Source of the DNA: Prevotella melaninogenica
GTDB taxonomy: Bacteria; Bacteroidota; Bacteroidia; Bacteroidales; Bacteroidaceae
Length of the DNA: 64,000 bases
Assembly: GCF_013267595.1 (NCBI RefSeq)
Contig: NZ_CP054010.1
Location: 248,001-312,000 of the forward strand
Reading direction: 5' to 3'
Part shown: piece by piece, positions 44,823 to 54,087 of the stretch
How the letters are laid out: the number at the start of each line of letters is the position of its first letter
Numbering within the stretch: position 1 is the stretch's first letter
Translations under genes and position numbers: made by a program
Notes under the pieces: generated by a model
The model's database searches: none
What the model was told of the DNA's origin: nothing
Seen by the model: the letters and a program-made list of their open reading frames with translations, nothing else

Positions 44823-46094
44823 CTATGGTATCAATAATGAAGAATCTCCATAGCTAAGGAAACGGAAGTCATGGCTGAGGGCATAATCATAAACCTTACG
44901 CCAATCGCCCTTTAAAAAGGCACTTACTAAGAGCAACAACGTTGATTGTGGTTGATGAAAATTGGTAACGAGTGCCTTGACTATCTTATAAGTATAACCT
45001 GGAGCAATGATAATCTGGGTACTTGAATGTAACACATTTAATCCGTCTTTATCCAAATAGGCAAGCAAATGACGGATTGATTCCTCCGCAGTTATCACCT
45101 TACCATTCACTACTACCAATCCTTCTTCATTATGTGGTAAGTCATATGGCTCCCATTGATTGACATGAAGGTCTTTCTCTGCCGTTTCTGGAGACAATAC
45201 CAACTTAACACCCATATAATAAAGGCTTTCCAGTGTTCTCACACTTGTTGTTCCTACAGCAACAGCGTGACATTTATGCTTTAGAAGTTTCTCTAAGGTC
45301 TGACGACGAACAACAACAAACTCCGTGTGCATATTATGACCCTCAATCTCCTGACTCTTCACTGGTTTGAAAGTTCCGGCTCCCACATGAAGTGTAAGTT
45401 CCTCACGATCAACACCATGTTCATCCAAGGCCTTCAGCACTTTATCGGTAAAGTGAAGTCCAGCTGTAGGCGCTGCCACTGAACCTTTAATCTTTGAATA
45501 TACGGTTTGATAAGTTTCTTTATCACTTTCCTCTGTAGCACGGTTAAGATATGGAGGAATAGGTAATTCACCTACGGCTTCAAGAATCTCAGCAAATGAT
45601 ATGTTTGTATTATCCCACTCAAATTGAATCCAGTGATTAGTTCCACCAGCTTGCTCTTGAACCTTACTGCGGTCCATTGTCGCTGTAAGTGTCAGCTTAT
45701 GCCCTTTGATTTCAAATGCACGCTTTAAAGCACCTTCCTTCCACTTCTTAAGGTTGCCAACCATACAAAGCCATGCACACTCATGATTTGTTTGAAACAT
45801 CAATTCATAATCTGTTGGCTGTGCTGGTTCCATAAGAAACACCTCTATGAGTGCTCCCGTCTCCTTGCGAAAGTGCATACGTGCCTGAATGACTTTCGTA
45901 TTATTGAAAATCATCAACGCACCCTTAGGCAAATATTCAGGAAGATTATAAAAAATGTCCTCCGATACTTCACCATGCTTATAAAGCAATAACTTACTAT
46001 GGTCGCGCTCTGTCAACGGAAACTTGGCGATGCGCTCATCGGGGAGTGGATAGTTGTAATCAGAAATGCTAATATGTTTTGTATCTTCAGACAT
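44823..46094 (-). CDS. queA: S-adenosylmethionine:tRNA ribosyltransferase-isomerase
   Basis: 423 residues (a little longer than the usual ~345-350). Transfers the ribosyl group of SAM to the 7-aminomethyl-deazaguanine at tRNA position 34, making epoxyqueuosine. Conserved blocks: DYNYPLPDERIAKFPLTERD at the N-terminus, MIFNNTKVIQARM, KIKGSVAAPTAGLHFTDKVL, ELTLHVGAGTFKPV, VGTTSVRTLESLY and TNFHQPQSTLLLLVSAF. The extra length comes from an inserted segment around the beta-barrel domain (~110-180), typical of the Bacteroidetes branch. 8 bp after the PAP2 gene. Confidence 0.95.
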   Translation of the reverse strand: MSEDTKHISISDYNYPLPDERIAKFPLTERDHSKLLLYKHGEVSEDIFYNLPEYLPKGALMIFNNTKVIQARMHFRKETGALIEVFLMEPAQPTDYELMFQTNHECAWLCMVGNLKKWKEGALKRAFEIKGHKLTLTATMDRSKVQEQAGGTNHWIQFEWDNTNISFAEILEAVGELPIPPYLNRATEESDKETYQTVYSKIKGSVAAPTAGLHFTDKVLKALDEHGVDREELTLHVGAGTFKPVKSQEIEGHNMHTEFVVVRRQTLEKLLKHKCHAVAVGTTSVRTLESLYYMGVKLVLSPETAEKDLHVNQWEPYDLPHNEEGLVVVNGKVITAEESIRHLLAYLDKDGLNVLHSSTQIIIAPGYTYKIVKALVTNFHQPQSTLLLLVSAFLKGDWRKVYDYALSHDFRFLSYGDSSLLIP

Positions 46095-46102
46095 AATTTA
46101 AT

Positions 46103-46798
46103 TTATATTGATAAGACGGCACGAAAAGCCGCATAAATAAATGACAATATAAGTACACTAATAACAACGTCTATATCTGCAAAGCTATAACCTGTTCGCG
46201 TATATTTTGTCGAAATATAGTGTAATTTGTCACTAAAACGAATATAAATGCGAAGGTATAAAAAATAAATGAAAACAGCGACGCTTGAGCCAAATATCAT
46301 TCCAACAAATACGTCAGAAGGATAATGAACACCAAGATATGGACGTGTTAGGGATACCATAATGCTCCATTCAATCATCAAAATAGAAAAGATACGGTCA
46401 CGTACTAATAAACAGAAGAATACTGCTATCACAAAGGCATTAGCAGTATGTGACGAGAAAAAGCTATAACCATCAGCCATATAATGGTTTACAGCCACAA
46501 TAATTCCCTGTAAGTCTGGATTATTGAGAGGACGTGGTCGAGCTACAAGTGGCTTAACAATACCAAGATTTAAACCATTTACGATAAAAAGCCCCAATGC
46601 CACAGCTCCAATAACAAGTATTATCTTTTGCCAGTTCTCATTATTCTTTATAACCAAATAAAGCAAAGACGCATAAAGAGGAATCCATGTAAAAGCATTG
46701 GTCACTGTAAGAACAAAATAATCAATAAAAAGGTTATCGCCTCCATTGAAAGCGAGTAAAATTGATTTATCAAGTTCTCTAAATACGTCTAAATTCAT
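46103..46798 (-). CDS. PAP2-family membrane phosphatase
   Basis: 231 residues with about six membrane segments. The acid-phosphatase triad motifs are present: KPLVARPRP (K-x6-RP, ~residues 83-91), FFSSHTANAF (SxH, ~112-121), and RPYLGVHYPSDVFVG (R-x5-H-x3-D, ~150-164). It removes phosphate from a lipid or undecaprenyl pyrophosphate at the outer face of the inner membrane; LpxE/LpxF-like or UppP-like roles are possible. It sits between the bat operon and queA with short gaps (39 and 8 bp). Confidence 0.88.
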   Translation of the reverse strand: MNLDVFRELDKSILLAFNGGDNLFIDYFVLTVTNAFTWIPLYASLLYLVIKNNENWQKIILVIGAVALGLFIVNGLNLGIVKPLVARPRPLNNPDLQGIIVAVNHYMADGYSFFSSHTANAFVIAVFFCLLVRDRIFSILMIEWSIMVSLTRPYLGVHYPSDVFVGMIFGSSVAVFIYFLYLRIYIRFSDKLHYISTKYTRTGYSFADIDVVISVLILSFIYAAFRAVLSI

Positions 46799-46837
46799 TG
46801 TTTGGATTCTATAAGAAACTTTCTGTCAAGTTGTCAT

Positions 46838-49390
46838 TTATATAGCTTCAACATTCTCAGCCTTAATCCAACCTTGACGCCCATCACTCAACTTGATTTC
46901 CGTCCACTGGCTCATACTATTATCGGTAATTCTGACTTTTGAACCTTCATGAAGGATAAAGGCTTCAGCAGACTTCTGATCAGGCGTCTTTCTTACAACG
47001 GCTGATGGTGTCATGATAATACCATGTGATTCTGAGTCTAACAAATAAACCTGTTGTATAGCAAAGAATGTGTTGATAATGAAAAATAGGAAAAAGATAG
47101 GCAATACCACCTTTGACAACTTCCTAAGGAACTCAATGTCAACAAACAAGTACACGACAAGCGCTAAAATCGAAATAAATAGACAAACAAGACTGAGAAT
47201 TGCCCACATGTCAACACTAAGATAATTAACTAATGCCTTATACCATGTTATAAAAAACATTTCTGGCTCTGGTGTCAAATTGTCAATTGTCTTTGATTGT
47301 GCCAACTGAAGGTTGAAACGAATATCCTCATCGCTTGGAGCAAGACGCTGTGCACGCTCATATGATAACACGGCATGTGGGATGTTATCAAGGCGATAGT
47401 AGCTATTGCCAAGATTATAATATAAGGCAGCAGATTCGCCCTGCTTTAATAGTTTCTCATAACCTTTAACAGCTTGCATGTAATTCCCTTTTTGATATAG
47501 CTTGTCAACATCAGCCTTTGTTTGTGCTGATAACTGCAAAGAGAAAATAGACATGCATATGATAAGGAAGAAGAAGCTGAAAGTCTTCTTGCTTGAAGGC
47601 TTCAATTTCTTTACAATCTCTTCCATATCTGATATAGCTTTCATTGCTGCATCAAGTGTTCGTTTCATATTACCTTTCTCGTCACCAGGAGCATAGCGTT
47701 CATATTCACATTCGTCAATAGCAGAAATGTAGTTATCAATCACTTCGAATGGAACATTGATTTTACTAAACTGCTCTCTAATATTATCACGTGATAATGA
47801 TTCTACAGGCAGGTTGAGCTTATCACTTGCATAACCCCATAATGTCTTCAAAACCTCATCATAGAAATCAAGATTTTTATTCTTCAGCATTAAAAGTTCT
47901 GCAGCATGTAAACGACTGGAAGCAACACGATTGGCATTTTTTCCACGTTTTAATACCATATCCACACGATGCGCAAAGCGATCACGATAGTAGAATGATA
48001 GCGCACCCCCTACTCCCAATAGTAAAAGAAGAATTATATAGTATGTCACAGAACCAAAGAAGAAGTTGCCAACTTTATCAAGTGAACTGTCGCCTATCTT
48101 CAATGGTAAAATGTCTTCATTTGGTAAATCAACAGAAAGAATATCTTTTGAAGAGCCGTCACCTCTTGATACTTTTAACTCCATCGGTTCTGTCTGCAGT
48201 GTTACGTATTTCTTCTGCGCTAAGTCATAGTAGCAGAACTTTACAGGAGGTATGGCTACAAGTCCTTCCTGATGAGGAATAACGACCTGATCATAAACCA
48301 TGTTACCCTCTGCACCCTTTGTTGTCAACTGGGTCTTATCAGTTGTTTTAATATCAAATGACTCAAAGCCCTTAGGAATCTGAATGATAGGTTTCTTTAT
48401 CAACTTCAGATTTCCTGCTCCACTAACAACAACACGAATCGTAATAGGATTACCAGCCTTTACTTCTTTTTTATTTAATTGTGCAGAAAGATTAAAATGA
48501 CCAACACCACCAGAAAAATCTGTAGGACGATTAGGTAAAGGTAAAACCTTAACAGCTAATCCTGGTGCTACAATGTCTTTCTTAAAATTTGTACTACCAC
48601 CATCAATACCAAAGGCTTCAAATGGATTAAAGCCATTAGATTCTTGTATGATACCATGAAAAGTCAATGGTGGAACCTGTAAAGTACCTGTCATTTGTGG
48701 ATACATTACATACTGGCTCCATGTAACACAATTATATAAACGCTTACCAATACGCTCTTTATGGAAAGTTTTTTGTTGTGGCAAGTCAACTTCTTGCACA
48801 TGAAAACCAACCAAGTCTGGCATCTTACCAATAAGTTGGCGTAAGTTCTTTGTTGTATAGACCTTGTATGTCAGTAAAACAGGCTCCTGTTCATAAACAG
48901 TAGTCTTATTAGCACTTACCTTGATAAACAAATCGTTAGCTGTAATCTTTGCTGCAGCAGCACGAGAGTCTGTACGTGAATCATAATATCCACCACTTGT
49001 AGCACTATGAGAACCTGTAGTAGCTAAAATTTTTACTGGCGTTGATGCGAGTTCCTGATCATTCACAAAAATATGAGCAGGACCAATATTTACATTTCCT
49101 TTCTTAGTTGCTATAAAGACGTATGTAAATGAAACAGAAGATGAACTACTTGCATGCCCATCAATGAATTGATAATTTGATTGCGAAGAAGTTGCAGGAC
49201 CAAATACTTTCTCAAGTCCACTTGATAATCTTCCCAATTGAAATCTACGAACATCTTGGGTGTATACAACGTATTCAACCTGAAACTCCTCACCTACTGT
49301 CACTTGTTTTGGTGCAGCTACCCGAACACGTTGTGCTTGTAAAACACAAACACTCATTAGTGACAGAAATAAAATTATATATCGTTTCAT
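46838..49390 (-). CDS. batD: BatD-BatE fusion protein
   Basis: 850 residues from ATG 49390, which begins a signal peptide (MKRYIILFLSLMSVCVLQAQ). The frame is open 40 codons further upstream, but that part overlaps the end of batC. Residues ~20-430 are BatD beta-sandwich domains, a membrane segment lies at ~470-490 (YYIILLLLLGVGGALSFYYR), and a cytosolic helical part follows to ~620. A second signal-peptide-like segment (FSFFFLIICMSIFSLQLSAQ, ~628-647) then opens a BatE-like part: TPR (AVKGYEKLLKQGESAALYYN), two membrane helices and a C-terminal SH3 (QGWIKAENVEAI). In Bacteroides BatD and BatE are separate. Linked to oxygen tolerance and envelope integrity. Confidence 0.85.
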   Translation of the reverse strand: MKRYIILFLSLMSVCVLQAQRVRVAAPKQVTVGEEFQVEYVVYTQDVRRFQLGRLSSGLEKVFGPATSSQSNYQFIDGHASSSSSVSFTYVFIATKKGNVNIGPAHIFVNDQELASTPVKILATTGSHSATSGGYYDSRTDSRAAAAKITANDLFIKVSANKTTVYEQEPVLLTYKVYTTKNLRQLIGKMPDLVGFHVQEVDLPQQKTFHKERIGKRLYNCVTWSQYVMYPQMTGTLQVPPLTFHGIIQESNGFNPFEAFGIDGGSTNFKKDIVAPGLAVKVLPLPNRPTDFSGGVGHFNLSAQLNKKEVKAGNPITIRVVVSGAGNLKLIKKPIIQIPKGFESFDIKTTDKTQLTTKGAEGNMVYDQVVIPHQEGLVAIPPVKFCYYDLAQKKYVTLQTEPMELKVSRGDGSSKDILSVDLPNEDILPLKIGDSSLDKVGNFFFGSVTYYIILLLLLGVGGALSFYYRDRFAHRVDMVLKRGKNANRVASSRLHAAELLMLKNKNLDFYDEVLKTLWGYASDKLNLPVESLSRDNIREQFSKINVPFEVIDNYISAIDECEYERYAPGDEKGNMKRTLDAAMKAISDMEEIVKKLKPSSKKTFSFFFLIICMSIFSLQLSAQTKADVDKLYQKGNYMQAVKGYEKLLKQGESAALYYNLGNSYYRLDNIPHAVLSYERAQRLAPSDEDIRFNLQLAQSKTIDNLTPEPEMFFITWYKALVNYLSVDMWAILSLVCLFISILALVVYLFVDIEFLRKLSKVVLPIFFLFFIINTFFAIQQVYLLDSESHGIIMTPSAVVRKTPDQKSAEAFILHEGSKVRITDNSMSQWTEIKLSDGRQGWIKAENVEAI

Positions 49391-49400
49391 ATTTTCAATA

Positions 49401-50099
49401 TTACCAGTTTTTATCAAGTTTTTTATCAGAAGGTTGGCGCATAACCTTTGATAGACGCTCTTGAGTTTCTTTCTCTTGCTGTTTAACAGCATTGAGAAGT
49501 TGCTCAGCATTATCTTTGCTCATGCCTTGGTCGTCTTTCGGTTGTTTATTCTTCTGATTATTTTTTTGATTGTTTTTATTTTGATTCTGATTTTGAGGTT
49601 GCTTCTTTTTCTTTTCTTTATCCTTATCCTTATCAGATTTATTTTTATCAGATGATTGCTGATTTTGTTGCTGTTTCAATTTACGTTTACATAACTCAAG
49701 GTTATAGCGAGCATTCTTATGATTTGGATTACTACGTAAAGCACTCTTATAAGCCTCTATAGCCTTTTCATAATTTTGCTCATCTTGAAAGATTGTACCA
49801 AGATTATTATAACTGCTTGAGAGGCGAACTGGGTCTTTTTCTAACTTTGTAGCATTATCATACAATTTCTTTGCTTCCTCATTCTTTTTTTGTGCTTGTA
49901 GGCATCTACCCAAATTATAATTAGCAATCGCATTGCTACCATCTTTATCAATAGCTTTATGATAAAGAATTTCCGCCTGTGCATAGTTTTTTGAAGAGAA
50001 AAGCTTATTTCCCTCTCTTATGAGTTGATTAGCTGTTTGTGCATTACTCCCGACAAACACCAACAACATACATATTAAGATATAAAGTCGTTTTACCAT
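49401..50099 (-). CDS. batC: BatC: TPR protein of the bat operon
   Basis: 232 residues from ATG 50099, which starts the signal peptide (MVKRLYILICMLLVFVGSNAQ). A TTG four codons upstream would overlap batB and is less likely. TPR units (AEILYHKAIDKDGSNAIANY; YEKAIEAYKSALRSNPNHKN) are followed by a strongly charged low-complexity tail of K, N, Q and D (~140-190). It is periplasmic, thought to act with BatA, BatB and BatD. It begins 5 bp after batB and ends 10 bp before batD. Confidence 0.88.
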   Translation of the reverse strand: MVKRLYILICMLLVFVGSNAQTANQLIREGNKLFSSKNYAQAEILYHKAIDKDGSNAIANYNLGRCLQAQKKNEEAKKLYDNATKLEKDPVRLSSSYNNLGTIFQDEQNYEKAIEAYKSALRSNPNHKNARYNLELCKRKLKQQQNQQSSDKNKSDKDKDKEKKKKQPQNQNQNKNNQKNNQKNKQPKDDQGMSKDNAEQLLNAVKQQEKETQERLSKVMRQPSDKKLDKNW

Positions 50100-50104
50100 A
50101 CCTT

Positions 50105-51100
50105 TTACCAACGTCTTTTTCTTTCAAGTAATAAGACATCTATAATTAGCAGAATGACAACAAGCAATGCTAATGCCTGAAATTGTTCATCAAAGTCGCT
50201 GTAAACAACATTGTTAATTTTACCTTTCTGCAATTTATTAAGTTCTCTGCCTAAGACAGCGTCAGCCATACTGCTATTTGTAACATGTAGATAAACACCA
50301 TGTCCTGCAGTTGCAATCTGTTTACACATTTCTTCGTTAAGACGAGTCTTCACAACTTCACTGTTAGATGTTTTCAATTCGCTGCCATCAGGCATTGGAA
50401 TTGTTGCACCCTCTGTAGAGCCAACACCTAAAATAAAAACTCTTATCCCCTTGCTTTGTGCCTGTTTTGCCATTTCTTCAGCACCACCTTCATTATCTTC
50501 ACCATCCGTAATTAAGATAATAGCCTTCCCGACCTTAGAGTTAGGTGTAAAACTATTCATAGAAAGTTGAAGTGCCTTACCAATATCTGTTCCTTGTGTA
50601 CCAATTAAAGAAGGATTGATATTATCTAAAAACATTTTAGCTGAAACATAATCACTTGTTATAGGTAATTGAACAAAAGCATCTCCCGCAAAGACAATCA
50701 ATCCTATTTTGTCTTCACTAAACTTATTCATCAAATTTTCAACAATCAATTTGCTCTTCCCTAAACGTGAAGGAGCAACGTCTTCTGCCAGCATTGAATT
50801 ACTAATATCAAGTGCAATTATGGTTTCTATGCCTTCACGCTCCTTGTTAGTAGCAATTTTACTTCCAACCTGAGGACGGGCGATAATAAGTATAAGGAGT
50901 AATAATACCAGTTCTACCAACACAAATTTAATCCAACCTCTTCTCTTACTTGTCATAGGAGAAAGCTGGTGTATAAGTGTTGGATTCCCAAACTTCACCA
51001 ATTGTTGCTTACGCTTACGAATGGAGTACAAGTAGACAATTACTGATAAGGGTATCAGTAATAATAACCACAGATATATGGGATTATCGAATCTAAACAT
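50105..51100 (-). CDS. batB: BatB: von Willebrand factor A membrane protein
   Basis: 331 residues. N-terminal membrane helix (YLWLLLLIPLSVIVYLYSI) and a second (VLVELVLLLLILIIARP, ~57-73), a VWA domain (~90-280) with MIDAS motif IIALDISNSM and the later T (GTQGTDIG) and D (LITDGEDNEGG), and a final membrane helix (ALALLVVILLIIDVLLLE). The VWA domain faces the periplasm and binds a metal-dependent protein partner. Paralogue of BatA, 56 bp downstream of it. Confidence 0.93.
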   Translation of the reverse strand: MFRFDNPIYLWLLLLIPLSVIVYLYSIRKRKQQLVKFGNPTLIHQLSPMTSKRRGWIKFVLVELVLLLLILIIARPQVGSKIATNKEREGIETIIALDISNSMLAEDVAPSRLGKSKLIVENLMNKFSEDKIGLIVFAGDAFVQLPITSDYVSAKMFLDNINPSLIGTQGTDIGKALQLSMNSFTPNSKVGKAIILITDGEDNEGGAEEMAKQAQSKGIRVFILGVGSTEGATIPMPDGSELKTSNSEVVKTRLNEEMCKQIATAGHGVYLHVTNSSMADAVLGRELNKLQKGKINNVVYSDFDEQFQALALLVVILLIIDVLLLERKRRW

Positions 51101-51156
51101 TCTTCAACTAATCTTGTTAAACAAGCAAATCTTATTTGTATCGCTAAGAGATAACA

Positions 51157-52113
51157 TTATGGCAATCGTCTGAAGACTGTCCAACGAAGAATTAACTCAA
51201 AGCAGAAGAGTAACAAAGCCAACCAAGCAAAAGGCATATAAGCTTCATGTAGATGGTTATATGACTTAATATTCATCTTTGTTTTTTCGAGTTTATCAAT
51301 ATCTTGATAGATTTTTGATAACTCAGCCTGACTTTGTGCTCTATAGAATTCGCCATTCGTCAATACCGCAATATCTTGCAATGTCTTATAATCGATGGCA
51401 CCAATATCTTCCCCAGTCTCTCTACCTAAGCCGATTGTATAAACTCTAATACCAAATTTCTTTGCTATAGTAGCAGCTGTCATTGGAGATATAGAACCAA
51501 CATTATTACTACCATCGGTTAACAGAATAACAACCTTACTCTTAGCTTTAGAATCTTTTAAGCGACTCACAGAGTTTGCTAATCCCAAACCGATAGCAGT
51601 GCCATCTTGCATTAATCCATTTGTAACTAAATCCGTACGAACATTATGAAGAAGATTCAACAAGGCTGCATGATCAAGCGTCATTGGGCACTGTGTAAAA
51701 GCTTCACCCGCAAAGATAGTAAGTCCTATATTGTCGCTTGGACGACTACTGATAAACTCAGAAGCAACTTCCTTTGCGACTTCCATACGATTGGGAAAAA
51801 CATCTTCTGTTAACATACTTGCAGAAATGTCCATTGTCAACATGATGTCAATACCCTCAGTATCTTTATTATCCCAAGTATTATAAGTTTGTGGACGTGC
51901 CAAAACGATAACTACTAATGCGTAAACTATACAACGCAAAGCCATAGGGAGATGAATCAATTTCACCTTCCAACTTTTGGGAGCATGCTGATAAGCAAAT
52001 GTATCGCTCATCCTCATGGTTGGTTCTTTACCTTTACCACGAAAGAAATACCATAATAGATACGGTATCAACAAGAGCAGTAAAAGGAGATATCCACTAT
52101 TGGCAAATTCCAT
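51157..52113 (-). CDS. batA: BatA: von Willebrand factor A membrane protein
   Basis: 318 residues with N-terminal membrane segments (SGYLLLLLLLIPYLLWYFF; MALRCIVYALVVIVLARP), a VWA domain (~85-275) with MIDAS IMLTMDISASML, TAIGLG and LLTDGSNNVG, and a C-terminal helix (WLALLLFCFELIL). VWA partner of BatB in the periplasmic Bat complex. It starts 20 bp after the BatD-like gene. All MIDAS residues (DxSxS, T, D) are kept. Confidence 0.93.
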   Translation of the reverse strand: MEFANSGYLLLLLLLIPYLLWYFFRGKGKEPTMRMSDTFAYQHAPKSWKVKLIHLPMALRCIVYALVVIVLARPQTYNTWDNKDTEGIDIMLTMDISASMLTEDVFPNRMEVAKEVASEFISSRPSDNIGLTIFAGEAFTQCPMTLDHAALLNLLHNVRTDLVTNGLMQDGTAIGLGLANSVSRLKDSKAKSKVVILLTDGSNNVGSISPMTAATIAKKFGIRVYTIGLGRETGEDIGAIDYKTLQDIAVLTNGEFYRAQSQAELSKIYQDIDKLEKTKMNIKSYNHLHEAYMPFAWLALLLFCFELILRWTVFRRLP

Positions 52114-52133
52114 TTCTATAATTCAATTTATAA

Positions 52134-53168
52134 TTACATCAAAAGCGCGTAGGCTTCAAATGCAGCGTAAATAAGCAAAGCTACGGATGTCACTAATAGT
52201 AATCCAATAGCGAACTTTATTGTCTTATGTGAACGAGTATCGCTTATGTTTTCTTTTGGTTCTTCAATAACCTCTTTTGGTTCTTCAACCTTTGTACTAT
52301 CTATAAAATGAACAATACTATCAAGATAATATGTCATGTCATTCGCATCTGTTGAATATTTAGCGAATTTTACAAGGTCTGCTGTGTTGAATACTACTTT
52401 TAATTCAGAAACATCACAAACGTCCTTCATGCTTTCTAAGATCTCATGAGAAGTCATTTCCAATGCGTTGATATTGTAACGCTGTGAAATATATTTTCTG
52501 AGAACGTTTGTAACATCTGTATAATAAGCCTTCTGTTCTGCATACAACATTTTATTTGCAGCTATCTCAGAAAGGTCATGTTTTGCTTGCTCATAGTAGG
52601 ATAGTACACGTGTATTCTTTGGTGTTATATCATTTTTCTTATGGCAAAGAATTCTATAAAGATAGAAAACAATGCAGATAAGTATAAGTGCAAGTACAAT
52701 TACAAAAATTACAGGAAGCCATTCCCCCCATGAAAAAGGAACCTTTTGAATATCATCTGGTGGCATAGGAGTACTTTTCACTGTATCAATAGGAACAGCC
52801 TGAACATCTAAAACAACATTACCTGTTGTCTTAGTTGCACCACCTACAATAACTTTCTGTGCAGGAATAGGATAACGCTTAGCATCCCATGCAGTTATGG
52901 TATATATTCGTCTAATTCTTACCTTACCATTTGCATCTGCTGTGTCAGACTTAGCACTAAGAACTTCAACATCTGATACTATCTCTTTTTTATTATTAAA
53001 TTCTGGAAAGGAAATCTTCGTCCCTTTAGGTGCATATACAGTAATGAAATAGTGTGAACGTCCACCTATCAATATTTTGGTAGAATCCACACTTGCCGTT
53101 ACCTGTACTTGTGCATGGCTTACAACTGCCAGGATAAGCAATATAAATATAACAATATATTTTCTCAT
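52134..53168 (-). CDS. BatD-like single-sandwich membrane protein of the bat operon
   Basis: 344 residues. Signal peptide (MRKYIVIFILLILAVVSHAQ), one beta sandwich (~20-130) similar in style to BatD Ig-like repeats (STKILIGGRSHYFITVYAPK), a membrane helix (VIFVIVLALILICIVFYLY, ~153-171), a cytosolic helical domain (~180-300), and a last hydrophobic helix (~320-340). Genes of this type sit between DUF58 and BatA in Bacteroides. It overlaps the DUF58 gene by 4 bp. Function unknown beyond this association. Confidence 0.82.
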   Translation of the reverse strand: MRKYIVIFILLILAVVSHAQVQVTASVDSTKILIGGRSHYFITVYAPKGTKISFPEFNNKKEIVSDVEVLSAKSDTADANGKVRIRRIYTITAWDAKRYPIPAQKVIVGGATKTTGNVVLDVQAVPIDTVKSTPMPPDDIQKVPFSWGEWLPVIFVIVLALILICIVFYLYRILCHKKNDITPKNTRVLSYYEQAKHDLSEIAANKMLYAEQKAYYTDVTNVLRKYISQRYNINALEMTSHEILESMKDVCDVSELKVVFNTADLVKFAKYSTDANDMTYYLDSIVHFIDSTKVEEPKEVIEEPKENISDTRSHKTIKFAIGLLLVTSVALLIYAAFEAYALLM

Positions 53169-54037
53169 CGGTTCCTCTTTGAAAACAACGTCATCAACAT
53201 CTTTACATAGTCGTCATCCGTTGCTATAGCCACACTATCAACATGACTCTGAGTTAACATTTCATGTAATCGTATCTCACGCTCCTCCCAATATTTATTA
53301 TGTACTTTGCGTAAACGAGCATCATGTGTATCAATATACATCTCATGCCCTGTCTCCGCATCAACAACCTTCATTAAACCCACATCAGGCATTTCTTTTG
53401 CTCGAGGATCATAAACTTGAATGGCAACAATATCATGCTTTTTGTTAGCTATTCGTAGTTCTTGACTGAAATCCTTACGAGTATAAAAATCACTGATTAC
53501 AAAGGCTGTACAACGACGCTTCATTACCTTGTTAAGGTATTCAAGACTTATGCCGACATCTGTTCTCTTGCTATTCGGAGTAAAAGTAAGCATCTCTCGA
53601 ATAAGATAAAGGATATGCTTACGTCCTTTCTTTGGAGCAATATACTTCTCAATATGATCTGAAAAAAATATAACACCAATCTTATCATTATTTTGAATGG
53701 CAGAGAATGCTAATGTAGCGGCTATCTCCGTAGCACACTCACGTTTTAACTGCCCTGAAGTACCAAAATCAAGCGAGCCACTGACATCTATTAGCAGCAT
53801 CACTGTCAACTCACGTTCTTCTTCAAAAACCTTAACGTATGGACGATGAAAACGTCCTGTCACATTCCAATCTATATCTCTTACATCATCACCATACTGA
53901 TACTCGCGTACTTCAGAAAAAGCCATACCACGTCCTTTGAAGGCAGAATGATACTGCCCTGCAAAGATATTCTGGCTCAGTCCTAAGGTCTTGATTTCAA
54001 TCTTTCGGACTTTCTTTAGTAATTCAGTAGTATCCAT
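53165..54037 (-). CDS. DUF58 protein (MoxR-associated, VWA-like)
   Basis: 290 residues, cytosolic. The DUF58 hallmark FSEVREYQYGDDVRDIDWNV (~residues 40-59) plus an incomplete VWA fold (VMLLIDVSGSLDFG; DxSxS kept). Usually co-transcribed with a MoxR ATPase, as here (50 bp after it), and thought to help assemble or activate the VWA proteins of the operon. The stop overlaps the next gene by 4 bp. Confidence 0.92.
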   Translation of the reverse strand: MDTTELLKKVRKIEIKTLGLSQNIFAGQYHSAFKGRGMAFSEVREYQYGDDVRDIDWNVTGRFHRPYVKVFEEERELTVMLLIDVSGSLDFGTSGQLKRECATEIAATLAFSAIQNNDKIGVIFFSDHIEKYIAPKKGRKHILYLIREMLTFTPNSKRTDVGISLEYLNKVMKRRCTAFVISDFYTRKDFSQELRIANKKHDIVAIQVYDPRAKEMPDVGLMKVVDAETGHEMYIDTHDARLRKVHNKYWEEREIRLHEMLTQSHVDSVAIATDDDYVKMLMTLFSKRNR

Positions 54038-54087
54038 AGAAAATGATAATAATGCCTCTTAAACTCTTCTAAGAATATAATTGAAGA

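Noticed and set aside
49391..49510. 40-residue N-terminal extension of batD
   Set aside because: Overlaps the end of batC and lies before a textbook signal peptide beginning at 49390.
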